DNA of 64,000 bases from Rhodospirillales bacterium (lineage in GTDB: Bacteria; Pseudomonadota; Alphaproteobacteria; Rhodospirillales; Defluviicoccaceae), in assembly GCA_016712595.1 (NCBI GenBank), contig JADJQT010000001.1:2605424-2669423 (forward strand), given 5' to 3'. The translations under genes were made by a program, and so were the position numbers. The notes below the pieces were generated by a model. The model saw only the letters and a list, made by a program, of their open reading frames with translations, ran no database searches and was not told the DNA's origin. Shown in pieces: positions 29,635 through 37,620 of the stretch. The first letter of the stretch is position 1; every line of letters starts with the position of its first letter.

Positions 29635-30728
29635 TCCGTCGGCTGCGCGACAGACGAAGCGTCGATCGCATCCCCATCGACCTGCGCCGCCGGCGCGGCC
29701 GCGGCGGACAATGGGTTTACCTCGCGCTGCTGTTCGGGTTTTTCCTCTGGCTCGCCGATCTGGTGATCGGACCGCTTCTCCGACTGGAAGCGGGAGGCTT
29801 GGTCATCGCCGAGCATGTCTCGATCGGCGTTCCGTTCACCGCCCAGGTCAAGGAGGTCGCCGTCGTGCCGGGTGCCGCGGTGAAGGCCGGTGACAAACTC
29901 GCCCAGGTAAATTCTCTCGATCTGTCCCTCAGCATTGCCACCTTGACGGCGCGCAACGCCGAACTGCTGGCGAAGCGCGCCGAGATCCAGCAACGCGCGC
30001 GCGTCGCGGCGGCCGTTCTGCCCATCGCCCGCGACCGCGAACACCAGGCCGACCTCGCGCTCGAGCGCATCCGCAGCGCCCGCGACGGCGGGAATGTCTC
30101 GCTCGCCACCTGGTCGATGGCGCTATCGGAACGATTCACCGCCAGCGAGCGGGTGGCGGTGCTGCAGGCCGAGGCATTCACCGCGGATTCCAGCATCAAT
30201 GCCGTCGACGCCGCCTTGACCGATACGACGCAGGCGCTCGATCAGATGAGCCGAACCTACGGCGATGGCGTCCTCGTCGCCCCGGAGGACGGCATTGTCG
30301 GTTTCGGAACCGCCCGCCCGGGCGACGTGTTGACCGTCGGCCAGCCGCTGATGGTGCTTTACGGTCACGAACACTACGTCCTCGCCTACCTCGAAACCGG
30401 AACGCTCTATTCGCTGTCGGTCGGCGACGAGGTCCAGATCACCGACGGCTTTCATCGTTCCACAGGCCGTATCGCCGATATCCTGCCGGTCGCCGAACAG
30501 CTTCCGGAAGAGTTTCGCAAGATCTTCCAACCGCGCGGCCGCAGTCAGGTCGCGCGTATCACCCTGTTGCACGGGGTGGACTTCCCGCTGTTCTCCAAAG
30601 TCTCGATCAGCGGCATCGGCTGGCTGTCCCCGGGCACGTTCATCCGCGTCTGGCTGGATAACCTGCTTCAAGACAAGACAAATGCCCCCAGGCCGACGAC
30701 ACCCGCCACAGGGCCCTCGGCGTCGTGA
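29631..30728 (+). CDS. HlyD/Alg44-like membrane fusion protein
   Basis: The 365 residues have one membrane helix (VYLALLFGFFLWLADLVI, about 28-46). A first half-motif of a barrel-sandwich follows (VPFTAQVKEVAVVPGAAVKAGDKLAQVNS), then an alpha-helical hairpin (about 100-200). The second half (VLVAPEDGIVGFGTARPGDV) and a beta-barrel with LSPGTFIRVWLDN complete the fold. This is the periplasmic adaptor type seen in secretion systems and in Alg44-like polysaccharide co-polymerases. The start is TTG at 29631, overlapping the glycosyltransferase stop (TTGA). Context suggests it couples polymer made by the adjacent synthase to the periplasm. Confidence 0.8.
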   Translation: MIRRLRDRRSVDRIPIDLRRRRGRGGQWVYLALLFGFFLWLADLVIGPLLRLEAGGLVIAEHVSIGVPFTAQVKEVAVVPGAAVKAGDKLAQVNSLDLSLSIATLTARNAELLAKRAEIQQRARVAAAVLPIARDREHQADLALERIRSARDGGNVSLATWSMALSERFTASERVAVLQAEAFTADSSINAVDAALTDTTQALDQMSRTYGDGVLVAPEDGIVGFGTARPGDVLTVGQPLMVLYGHEHYVLAYLETGTLYSLSVGDEVQITDGFHRSTGRIADILPVAEQLPEEFRKIFQPRGRSQVARITLLHGVDFPLFSKVSISGIGWLSPGTFIRVWLDNLLQDKTNAPRPTTPATGPSAS

Positions 30729-30823
30729 GCGAACGGCGGCGATGCTGCCGCACCTATGGGCGGCCCATCCGGATTTGCGGCTCGCTTGCATTTAGCGGCA
30801 ATAGCGGATAGCGAGATGGGGTG

Positions 30824-32236
30824 ATGAGTTCCACTCCCCCTTCACCGGTGCACGTCGTCGGCGGCGGTCTTGCCGGCTGTGAGGCGGCGTGGCAGCTCGC
30901 CGTCGCCGGCGTGCCGGTCGTCCTCCACGAGATGCGCCCGTCTCGCATGACGCCGGCTCACCAGACGGGCGACCTCGCCGAATTGGTCTGCTCCAACTCA
31001 TTCCGCTCGGACGACGCCGAGGCGAGCGCCATCGGGCTGCTGCATGCGGAAATGCGGTGCGCCCGCTCGCTGATCATCGCCACCGCAGACGATCACAGGG
31101 TTCCCGCGGGCAGCGCGCTCGCCGTCGATCGCACCGGCTTCAGCGCCGCCGTCGCCGCCGCGATCGCCGGCCATCCCCTGATCGAGGTCCGGCGCGAGGA
31201 GGTGGTTGCCGACCCGCCGACGGACTGGGAGAACATCATCATCGCCACCGGCCCACTGACCTCCGCGCCGCTCGCCGACTGGCTGCGGGCGCTGACCGGC
31301 GAGGATGCGCTGGCGTTCTTCGATGCGATCGCGCCGATCGTCTATCACGACAGTATCGACTTCACCAAGGCATGGCGCCAGTCACGCTACGACAAGGGCA
31401 ACGGCGATGACTACGTCAACTGCCCCTTGAGCCGCGTTGAATACGAGGCGTTCATTGCGGCGCTGCGCACGGCCGAAACCACGCCACTACGCGACTGGGA
31501 GCGCGAGACCCCCTACTTCGAAGGCTGCCTGCCGATCGAGGTGATGGCGGAGCGCGGCCCGCAGACACTGGCCTTCGGGCCAATGAAGCCGGTCGGCCTG
31601 CGCAATCCGCATGACGACAACCAACGGCCCTATGCCGTGGTCCAGCTTCGTCAGGACAATGCGCTGGGCAGTCTCTATAATATCGTCGGCTTTCAGACCA
31701 AGCTGAAGCACGGAGAGCAGGTCCGCCTGTTCCGCACCATTCCCGGCCTCGAGCACGCCGAATTCGCCCGGCTGGGTGGCCTGCACCGCAATACCTTCGT
31801 TAATGCCCGCAAAGTGCTCGACGAGACACTGCGCTTGCGCGCACGGCCCACGGTCCGGCTCGCCGGGCAGATCACCGGCTGCGAAGGCTACGTCGAGAGT
31901 GCCGCCATCGGCCTGCTCGCCGGGCGATTCACCGCCGCGGAACGACGCGGCTCACCGCCGCAGCGCCCTCCGGCCACCACCGCCCTCGGCGCGCTGCTGC
32001 GCCACCTCACCGATCACGCGACCAGCGAGACGTTTCAGCCGATGAATGTCAACTTCGGGCTGTTTCCGCCGCTCAATTTCGATGCCGCACTGAAGCTGCG
32101 CCCACGCGGAGCCGAGCGTAAGCGCGCGCTCACCGCTCGCGCCCGCGACGACCTCGGAGCATGGATCGGCGAGGAAGAAGAGGTCGGCCTCAGTGGTCAA
32201 GCCAGGGGCACCGGAGCATCGTCGCCCGGTTCCTAG
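30824..32236 (+). CDS. trmFO: TrmFO, folate-dependent tRNA U54 methyltransferase
   Basis: Uses methylene-tetrahydrofolate and FADH2 to make ribothymidine at tRNA position 54. N-terminal FAD site VHVVGGGLAGCEAAWQLA, then HQTGDLAELVCSNSFRSDD, FEGCLPIEVMAERG, LFRTIPGLEHAEFARLGG and the C-terminal FQPMNVNFGLFPPL all match the Gid/TrmFO family. The 470 residues have normal family length with a short Gly/Ser-rich tail. ATG 30824 is used; GTG at 30821 is adjacent. Its stop overlaps the convergent downstream gene by four bases. Confidence 0.95.
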   Translation: MSSTPPSPVHVVGGGLAGCEAAWQLAVAGVPVVLHEMRPSRMTPAHQTGDLAELVCSNSFRSDDAEASAIGLLHAEMRCARSLIIATADDHRVPAGSALAVDRTGFSAAVAAAIAGHPLIEVRREEVVADPPTDWENIIIATGPLTSAPLADWLRALTGEDALAFFDAIAPIVYHDSIDFTKAWRQSRYDKGNGDDYVNCPLSRVEYEAFIAALRTAETTPLRDWERETPYFEGCLPIEVMAERGPQTLAFGPMKPVGLRNPHDDNQRPYAVVQLRQDNALGSLYNIVGFQTKLKHGEQVRLFRTIPGLEHAEFARLGGLHRNTFVNARKVLDETLRLRARPTVRLAGQITGCEGYVESAAIGLLAGRFTAAERRGSPPQRPPATTALGALLRHLTDHATSETFQPMNVNFGLFPPLNFDAALKLRPRGAERKRALTARARDDLGAWIGEEEEVGLSGQARGTGASSPGS

Positions 32237-32766
32237 CCCGTCTGCTTTCGGCTTCTTGCCTCGACGATGCAGGGATGGAAGCCGTGGCGGCTCTCAATCC
32301 AGGGCTTGCTGGCAACCTTGTTGAGATTGGCCGGCCCGCCTGCAAGCACTTCGTCGAACAGTTCGGCGGCAAATTCGCAGTAGGTATCGCCGCGCAAGCG
32401 CACGTCCTTGGACGCGTCGTTCGCGAGCTTGGTGATGAATGCGTTCAGCCGTGGCTCGGCCTTGTTGCCGTGTGTCTTGACAAACATCGTCTGCAGCGCC
32501 CTCCCGCGCTGGGTCAAGACCGTCTGATAGTCGGTAACGAAGGTATTGTAGCGTTGGCGCTCACCGCAACTCAACGCCGCGACCATCATTTCCGTCTGCA
32601 GCACACGGACATTCAATGCCGCGAGATCGCCGTCCGTCGCGCACATCTGCGCCTTCTGCTTGGTCGCGGCGAAGCCCGGCGAAGCGGCGATCGACAACAT
32701 CAAGACCGCGCCCATTCCCCGTCCCGCCCATCGATGACGGCATCTGTTGCGCCTGCGCATCGCCAT
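32233..32766 (-). CDS. Secreted protein of unknown function
   Basis: Up to 177 residues with a signal peptide (MGAVLMLSIAASPGFA) ahead of a helical mature region. The mature part contains MCATDGDLAALNVRVLQTEM, LSCGERQRYNTFVTDYQTVL and TYCEFAAELFDEVL. Four cysteines are spread through the mature part, probably disulfide-linked. Similar small exported proteins are familiar from Rhodospirillales, but I know no function. The start may be at the ATG of MGAVLM (32715), which gives a tighter signal peptide. It converges on trmFO. Confidence 0.7.
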   Translation of the reverse strand: MAMRRRNRCRHRWAGRGMGAVLMLSIAASPGFAATKQKAQMCATDGDLAALNVRVLQTEMMVAALSCGERQRYNTFVTDYQTVLTQRGRALQTMFVKTHGNKAEPRLNAFITKLANDASKDVRLRGDTYCEFAAELFDEVLAGGPANLNKVASKPWIESRHGFHPCIVEARSRKQTG

Positions 32767-32968
32767 ATCTCCTCGCCAGCACCTGTCGGGACAGGTATGA
32801 CATCGTTAAAATTCTGCGGCAACGCGGCAAGAGGCGGCATTCATTCGCTCCACGCGATTGTTGCGCCAGTGTAACAGTTGCTGGCTGGTTTACGCGGATC
32901 GGTTGCCGCACTGCAAAAAGCTCGGCAAGATGCCCGCAGCGCGACGACCAACCAACGATCGGAATGAG

Positions 32969-33523
32969 ATGAAACGCTTTCTTCGCTACGGTCTCCTCAT
33001 CCTCGCCGGCTGCTTCGCTGCGGCGTCAGGCGACATGGTGCGTCCCACCGCAGCCGACGCGGCGCCGATCGCGGCGAAAACCATCAATGCCACCAAGAAC
33101 TTATTTCAGGCCGTCTATGCCGATGACATGGCGGGGGTGCGTTCCAGCATTGATGACGGCGCCGATATCGACGCCCATGACCGCTGGGGAATGACGCCCG
33201 CCGATATTGCCATTGACCGCGGCCACTTCCGAATCGCCCACTTCCTCGTCTCCGTCCGCAACGTCCGCCGCAACCAAAGCGGGCAGGCCGAGGCAGCCGC
33301 GCTTCACGCCCCGCCAGTGGCAATGACCGCCCCCGGCGGCGCGTTACCGGTGAATCAGTCACCGGCGAAAGCTGCAGCGCCGGCGATCGATTCGCTGTCG
33401 GTGTCGAGCGGCCAGGCCGAACCCGCGGCATGGCCGGCCGGAACGCCCAATCCGTTCGATCCCGCGACACCGGCTCCCGGCTCTCAACTCCGCATCGCAG
33501 CCCCCAACAGCATGACTCGCTGA
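32969..33523 (+). CDS. Ankyrin-repeat lipoprotein
   Basis: The protein has 184 residues. ATG at 32969 starts a lipoprotein signal with the lipobox LAGC, so lipidation at about Cys16 is expected. Residues 45-95 hold about one and a half ankyrin repeats (LFQAVYADDMAGVRSSIDDG, then MTPADIAIDRGHFRIAHFL). The rest is an Ala/Pro-rich low-complexity tail without cysteines. Ankyrin repeats bind proteins, so an envelope scaffold is plausible. An in-frame ATG at 32858 is upstream of the signal sequence and rejected. Confidence 0.72.
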   Translation: MKRFLRYGLLILAGCFAAASGDMVRPTAADAAPIAAKTINATKNLFQAVYADDMAGVRSSIDDGADIDAHDRWGMTPADIAIDRGHFRIAHFLVSVRNVRRNQSGQAEAAALHAPPVAMTAPGGALPVNQSPAKAAAPAIDSLSVSSGQAEPAAWPAGTPNPFDPATPAPGSQLRIAAPNSMTR

Positions 33524-33575
33524 GCGCGCGGCGGTCTTGCTCCGGGGCAGTGTCCGGCGGGCGATCGGTGGCGGG

Positions 33576-34451
33576 TCAAAAGCGTCCGCGCGCACGGGCA
33601 AGCGACGTCCAGATGATCCGCGCCGGTGCCGGCGCCTGCACGCGACGATCAAATGGATCGAATCCAGATCGCCGCAGACGCCTGAGATAAAGATCGGCGA
33701 GCGTCGCCGGAAGCAACACCGGCAGGCCCCGCGCGTCGATACCCGCGCGCCGGTCTCGCGCACGTCTCAGGTGATCATCGGCACTTTCGGCGATCCGGGC
33801 AACGACACGCGCTACACCCTCCCGCCCGGCCCGATCGAGCGACGCCGGATCAGACGATGCCCGGTTAAGCAACGCTTCGACGTCGAGACCGGCTTGGCGC
33901 GTCAGTTCCTGCGGCAGATAAAGGTGTCCGCCACCGAGGTTGAACGGCAGCGCACGAAGCAGCCCGACCAGCGCCCAGGCAATGCCGACCTCGCGCGCCG
34001 CGGCCCGCGTCTCCTCGTCGGTGACGCCGAGAACCTGCAGCCCGGCGGCAGCGGGTTCGGCCGAGGTCGCATCGGCGTACTCGATCAGGTCGCCCACGGT
34101 TTCGGGCGCACTGGCGTCCAGATCGAAGGCGCGGGCGCGAAGAATACGATCCAACCGCCGCCGCTCAATGCCAAACCGCCGCATCGCCTCGGCCAGAGGC
34201 CCCGCGACGGGATGCGTCGGCTGACCGCCAGCATCGATCGCATCCAGTGTATCGGCCCACCAGCGGAGTCGGATATGCCCGAGAAGCGGCTCGCGCACCG
34301 TCTCACGGATGCGCGCCACCTCTAGATTGAACGCATAGACCGCCATCAGGCCCTCGCGTTCGTCGGCTGGCGCGAAGACTGCGCACAGGAACCGATCGTT
34401 GTCGTAGCGCCGCATCAGATCGGCGCAGTAAGAAAGAGGCATTGGGACCAT
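33576..34451 (-). CDS. Squalene/phytoene synthase-like protein, NDUFAF6 type
   Basis: About 291 residues of the trans-isoprenyl diphosphate synthase fold. Features are SYCADLMRRYDNDRFLCAVF and LMAVYAFNLEVARIRETV at the N-terminus, followed by LRWWADTLDAI. The aspartate-rich substrate motifs of true squalene synthases are not conserved. This points to the mitochondrial complex I assembly factor NDUFAF6 group that alphaproteobacteria share. ATG 34451 is preferred; starts at 34508 and 34442 are possible. A Mth938/NDUFAF3-like gene lies 2 kb further along, in the same orientation. Two plus-strand genes (hpnC and sodB) separate them. Confidence 0.75.
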   Translation of the reverse strand: MVPMPLSYCADLMRRYDNDRFLCAVFAPADEREGLMAVYAFNLEVARIRETVREPLLGHIRLRWWADTLDAIDAGGQPTHPVAGPLAEAMRRFGIERRRLDRILRARAFDLDASAPETVGDLIEYADATSAEPAAAGLQVLGVTDEETRAAAREVGIAWALVGLLRALPFNLGGGHLYLPQELTRQAGLDVEALLNRASSDPASLDRAGREGVARVVARIAESADDHLRRARDRRAGIDARGLPVLLPATLADLYLRRLRRSGFDPFDRRVQAPAPARIIWTSLARARGRF

Positions 34452-34536
34452 CGCGGTGTTCAGGAACACGATCGGGAGCACAACCGTTCGCCGGGCGTTC
34501 CCCACCATGAATGGTTAGCGAAAGACGGGCAAGCTG

Positions 34537-35367
34537 ATGAGACCACGCTCAGATCCCGACTTTTCGCTGATGCCCACGCTCTTCGCGCCCGACCAGCGAG
34601 CCGCCGTGCGCGCCTTCGGCCATTATGTCCGCCTCGCTGAGGACATCGCCGACAATCCCGCGCTTGCACGGGTTCAAAAGCTTGAGCGGCTGGAGGCGCT
34701 GGAACGGCGGCTCGACGACGAAGCCGCCGCTTGCTGGTCGAAGGAAGCCCACGCGGCAGCCGACAGCCTGCGCCGGGCACTCGCCGGGCACGCGGTCTCG
34801 AGCCAGCACCCGCACCACCTGCTGCAAGCGTTCCGTCGCGACGTCGAGGGCCACGCGTGCGCGACATGGCGCGATCTCATGGCCTACTGCCAGTTCTCCG
34901 CCGCGCCCATCGGTCGCCTCATGCTCGAATTGGTGGGCGAGGACATCAGTCGCTGCGCAGCGAAGGCCGACGCACTGTGCGCGGCGCTGCGCATTCTCAA
35001 GCAACTGCGCGACTGCGAGGATCGCAGCGTTGCCTTCAATCGTCTGTGCATTCCCCGCCAATTCCTTGACGATGCGATGATCACGCCGGCGCACCTGCGG
35101 GCACCGTCGGCAAAGGGTCAGACTCGCGCCGTTCTCGACCGCGTGCTTGACGGAGTCGAAAGCCTGCTCGCCGAGGCCGCGCCGCTGCCGCGTCTGTTGC
35201 GCGACCGCGGCATGGCGATCCACACCGCCATCGTCTTGTGCCGGGCGCGACGGCTCGTCCGCCGCTTTCGTCATCACGACCCCCTGCGCGAACGGGTCGG
35301 CCTTGCCGGCTGGCAGCGTCTGATCTGCCACTGGATCGGAACCGTCCGCGGCATCGTCCGTTGGTAA
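34537..35367 (+). CDS. hpnC: HpnC-like hydroxysqualene synthase
   Basis: The 276 residues resemble HpnC, which converts presqualene diphosphate to hydroxysqualene in the bacterial hopanoid route. Matching elements are FGHYVRLAEDIADNPAL (first acidic motif, DIAD), LMAYCQFSAAPIGRLMLEL, and LRILKQLRDCEDRSVAFNRL in the position of the second acidic motif, followed by CIPRQFL. The first motif is E-D-I-A-D instead of D-D-I-A-D. hpnD and hpnE are not adjacent, which is unusual. It diverges from the NDUFAF6-like gene, 85 bases apart. Confidence 0.75.
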   Translation: MRPRSDPDFSLMPTLFAPDQRAAVRAFGHYVRLAEDIADNPALARVQKLERLEALERRLDDEAAACWSKEAHAAADSLRRALAGHAVSSQHPHHLLQAFRRDVEGHACATWRDLMAYCQFSAAPIGRLMLELVGEDISRCAAKADALCAALRILKQLRDCEDRSVAFNRLCIPRQFLDDAMITPAHLRAPSAKGQTRAVLDRVLDGVESLLAEAAPLPRLLRDRGMAIHTAIVLCRARRLVRRFRHHDPLRERVGLAGWQRLICHWIGTVRGIVRW

Positions 35368-35478
35368 AGCACAAGGCGCCTCGGGCGGCGTGTCGTACCC
35401 TGGGCGCTTTTCTTCGGCAGCGTGAGGCCATATGTTCTCGCGACCGTCAGATCGATAACCCCAGGGACCGAGGGACCG

Positions 35479-36078
35479 ATGGCATTTGAACTTCCGCCGT
35501 TGCCTTATGCGAAAGATGCGCTGGCGCCGTACATCTCGGCGAACACGCTCGATTTTCATCACGGCAAGCACCATCAGGCTTACGTGACCAACCTCAACAA
35601 CCTCACCAAGGATTCGCCCCTCGCCGCGAAGAGCCTGGATGAGGTGATCCTCGCCGTCGCCGGCGATGCCGGCAAGGTCGGCGTCTTCAACAACGCCGCG
35701 CAAGTCTGGAATCACACCTGCTACTGGCACTGCATGAAGCCGGGTGGCGGCGGCAAGCCGGCGGGAACCATCGCTTCGGCGATCGACCAAGCGTTTGGAT
35801 CGTACGAGAAATTCGTCGAAGAGTTCAAGAATGCGTGCGTAACCCAATTCGGCAGCGGCTGGGGCTGGCTGGTCGCCGACAAGGGGGCCTTGAAGATCGT
35901 CAAGACCGGCAATGCCGATCTGCCGATGGCTCATGGCCAGACGGCGCTGCTCACCTGTGATATCTGGGAGCACGCCTACTATCTCGATTATCAGAATCGC
36001 CGTCCCGACTACGTCCAGACCTTCCTTGACCATCTGGTGAACTGGGACTTCGTCACCGAGAGCCTGGCCAAGGCGTAG
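35479..36078 (+). CDS. sodB: Superoxide dismutase (Fe/Mn family, Fe-type)
   Basis: Cytosolic enzyme converting superoxide to oxygen and peroxide. ATG at 35479 gives 199 residues with the start AFELPPLPYAKDALAPYIS. Metal-ligand regions are HHGKHHQAYV (His27 region), NHTCYWHCM (His), and DIWEHAYYLDYQNRRPDYV (Asp and His). FNNAAQVWNH and GSGWGWLV match the iron-type subgroup better than manganese. An in-frame ATG at 35422 is rejected as it precedes the conserved start. Upstream of it is hpnC, 111 bases away. Confidence 0.95.
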   Translation: MAFELPPLPYAKDALAPYISANTLDFHHGKHHQAYVTNLNNLTKDSPLAAKSLDEVILAVAGDAGKVGVFNNAAQVWNHTCYWHCMKPGGGGKPAGTIASAIDQAFGSYEKFVEEFKNACVTQFGSGWGWLVADKGALKIVKTGNADLPMAHGQTALLTCDIWEHAYYLDYQNRRPDYVQTFLDHLVNWDFVTESLAKA

Positions 36079-36202
36079 CTGTCTCGTTTGCGGATCGTCG
36101 GGGCCTGGTCGCTGCGATCGGGCCTCGTCGCGTCCCATGCACGTCTCTCAAGCACGCCCCGCGACTCTTTCTTAAATCGGCGCGCAGGCTGGCTTCCTGC
36201 CG

Positions 36203-36652
36203 TCAGTCGACGGCGATGAGCGCCGCCGCCACCTCCCGGCCTTCCAGCGCGAGCACGTTGAACGTCCGGCAGGCGGCGCCGGTGTCCATCCACTCGACGG
36301 CGACGCCGCGCTGGCGCATCTGCGCGTCGAGCACCGTCGACCGGCCTTCCAGCCGTGGACCGCAACCGATGATCAGCAGCCGCGGCCGCGCGCTCTCGAG
36401 AAATCCGGCCAGGGATTCGACGGGGGCCCCGGAAGACAGATCGGACAGATCGGCGATGCGCGCAGCCGGCCAGGCGAGCGTGCGCGTCGCGCCCACCAGC
36501 ACCGAGCCCTCATAGCGCACGCCCGAGACCTTGAAACCGCCGCCGCCATAGCGCTCGACGATTTGCAGGCCGGCGGCGCGGTTCCCGCGCGAGGGCTTCG
36601 ACGTTGGCGCCAGGGGGGGCTTGGGTGGCTGATCGTCGGAGGACGCGGACAT
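36203..36652 (-). CDS. Mth938-domain protein (NDUFAF3-like)
   Basis: The 149 residues include a disordered N-terminus rich in proline and the Mth938/DUF498 fold. Typical elements are YGGGGFKVSGVRYEGSVLV, RPRLLIIGCGPRLE, GVAVEWMDTGAACRTFNVL and REVAAALIAV. The mitochondrial homologue NDUFAF3 assists complex I assembly. The gene is 17 bases after secF and in the same direction, an order common in alphaproteobacteria. Together with the NDUFAF6-like gene it suggests a respiratory-complex assembly link. Confidence 0.85.
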   Translation of the reverse strand: MSASSDDQPPKPPLAPTSKPSRGNRAAGLQIVERYGGGGFKVSGVRYEGSVLVGATRTLAWPAARIADLSDLSSGAPVESLAGFLESARPRLLIIGCGPRLEGRSTVLDAQMRQRGVAVEWMDTGAACRTFNVLALEGREVAAALIAVD

Positions 36653-36669
36653 CGGCGCGCGCCAGCAGC

Positions 36670-37608
36670 CTAAGGTGTCTGCGTCTGCGTCGCCGGCACC
36701 TCGTCCTTGGCAGCGATGTGGCGGACGTTGAGGTAGAGAAGGAGCGCCGAGGCGACAAAGATCGATGAATAGGTGCCGACGACGATGCCCCAGATCATCG
36801 CGATACTGAAGCCGCGCAACACCTCGCCGCCGAAGAAATAAAGGGCGAGTAGCGCCAGCAGCGCCGTGGCGCTGGTCAACGTTGTGCGCGACAAGGTCTG
36901 GTTGACCGAGAGGTCGAGCAGGTCACGCAGGGGCATGGTCTTGTACTTGCGCAGGTTCTCGCGCACCCGGTCGAACACCACCACAGTATCGTTGATCGAA
37001 TACCCGGCGATGGTCAGCAGGGCGGCGACGCTGGTTAGGTTGAACTCGAGACCGAGCAGCGCGAACAGGCCGATCGCCGAGATGATGTCATGGACCTCGG
37101 CGATGACGGCGCAGATGCCAAACTGCCATTCAAAGCGGAACCAGATGTAGATGACGATGGCGACGATCGCGGCGGCGAGGGCGAGCATTCCCTGCCAGAA
37201 CAGCTCGCTGCTGACCTGTGGGCCGACGACTTCCGTGCGCTCGTAGCTCACTCCGGGTCCGAGGGCCTCGCGCAGTTTCGCTACTGCCGCCTGCTGCGCC
37301 GCCTCGCCGCCTTCCTGCTTCTCGATGCGGATCAGCACGTCGTCGTCGCGGCCGAAATTCTGCAGCGAGACTTCGCCCAGCTCCAAGTTTTCCAGCGCCG
37401 AGCGCATGTGCGACAGATCGGCCGGGCCTTGCGTACGGGCCTCGATGAGGATGCCGCCCTTGAAGTCGATCCCGTAGTTCAGTCCCTTGACGGCGAACAG
37501 CAGGATCGAGGCGACGATCATGGCGAGGGAGATGGCGAAGTTGACCTTGTGCATCGCCATGAAGCGGATTTTGGTATCCGGCGGAACCAGGCGCAAACCG
37601 CGGAACAT
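36670..37608 (-). CDS. secF: SecF protein-export membrane protein
   Basis: Partner of SecD in proton-driven late steps of protein export. The 312 residues have six membrane helices, with the periplasmic P4 domain after helix 1 (GLNYGIDFKGGILIEART). The conserved helix 4-6 block includes AEVHDIISAIGLFALLG, LTIAGYSINDTVVVFDRVRE and LSRTTLTSATALLALLALY. A short cytosolic tail follows. The start is 12 bases after the secD stop. Confidence 0.96.
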   Translation of the reverse strand: MFRGLRLVPPDTKIRFMAMHKVNFAISLAMIVASILLFAVKGLNYGIDFKGGILIEARTQGPADLSHMRSALENLELGEVSLQNFGRDDDVLIRIEKQEGGEAAQQAAVAKLREALGPGVSYERTEVVGPQVSSELFWQGMLALAAAIVAIVIYIWFRFEWQFGICAVIAEVHDIISAIGLFALLGLEFNLTSVAALLTIAGYSINDTVVVFDRVRENLRKYKTMPLRDLLDLSVNQTLSRTTLTSATALLALLALYFFGGEVLRGFSIAMIWGIVVGTYSSIFVASALLLYLNVRHIAAKDEVPATQTQTP

Positions 37609-37620
37609 CGGCGATAATCC

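Noticed and set aside
34549..36138. 529-codon minus-strand frame
   Set aside because: It is antisense to hpnC and sodB, both of which have clear family motifs.
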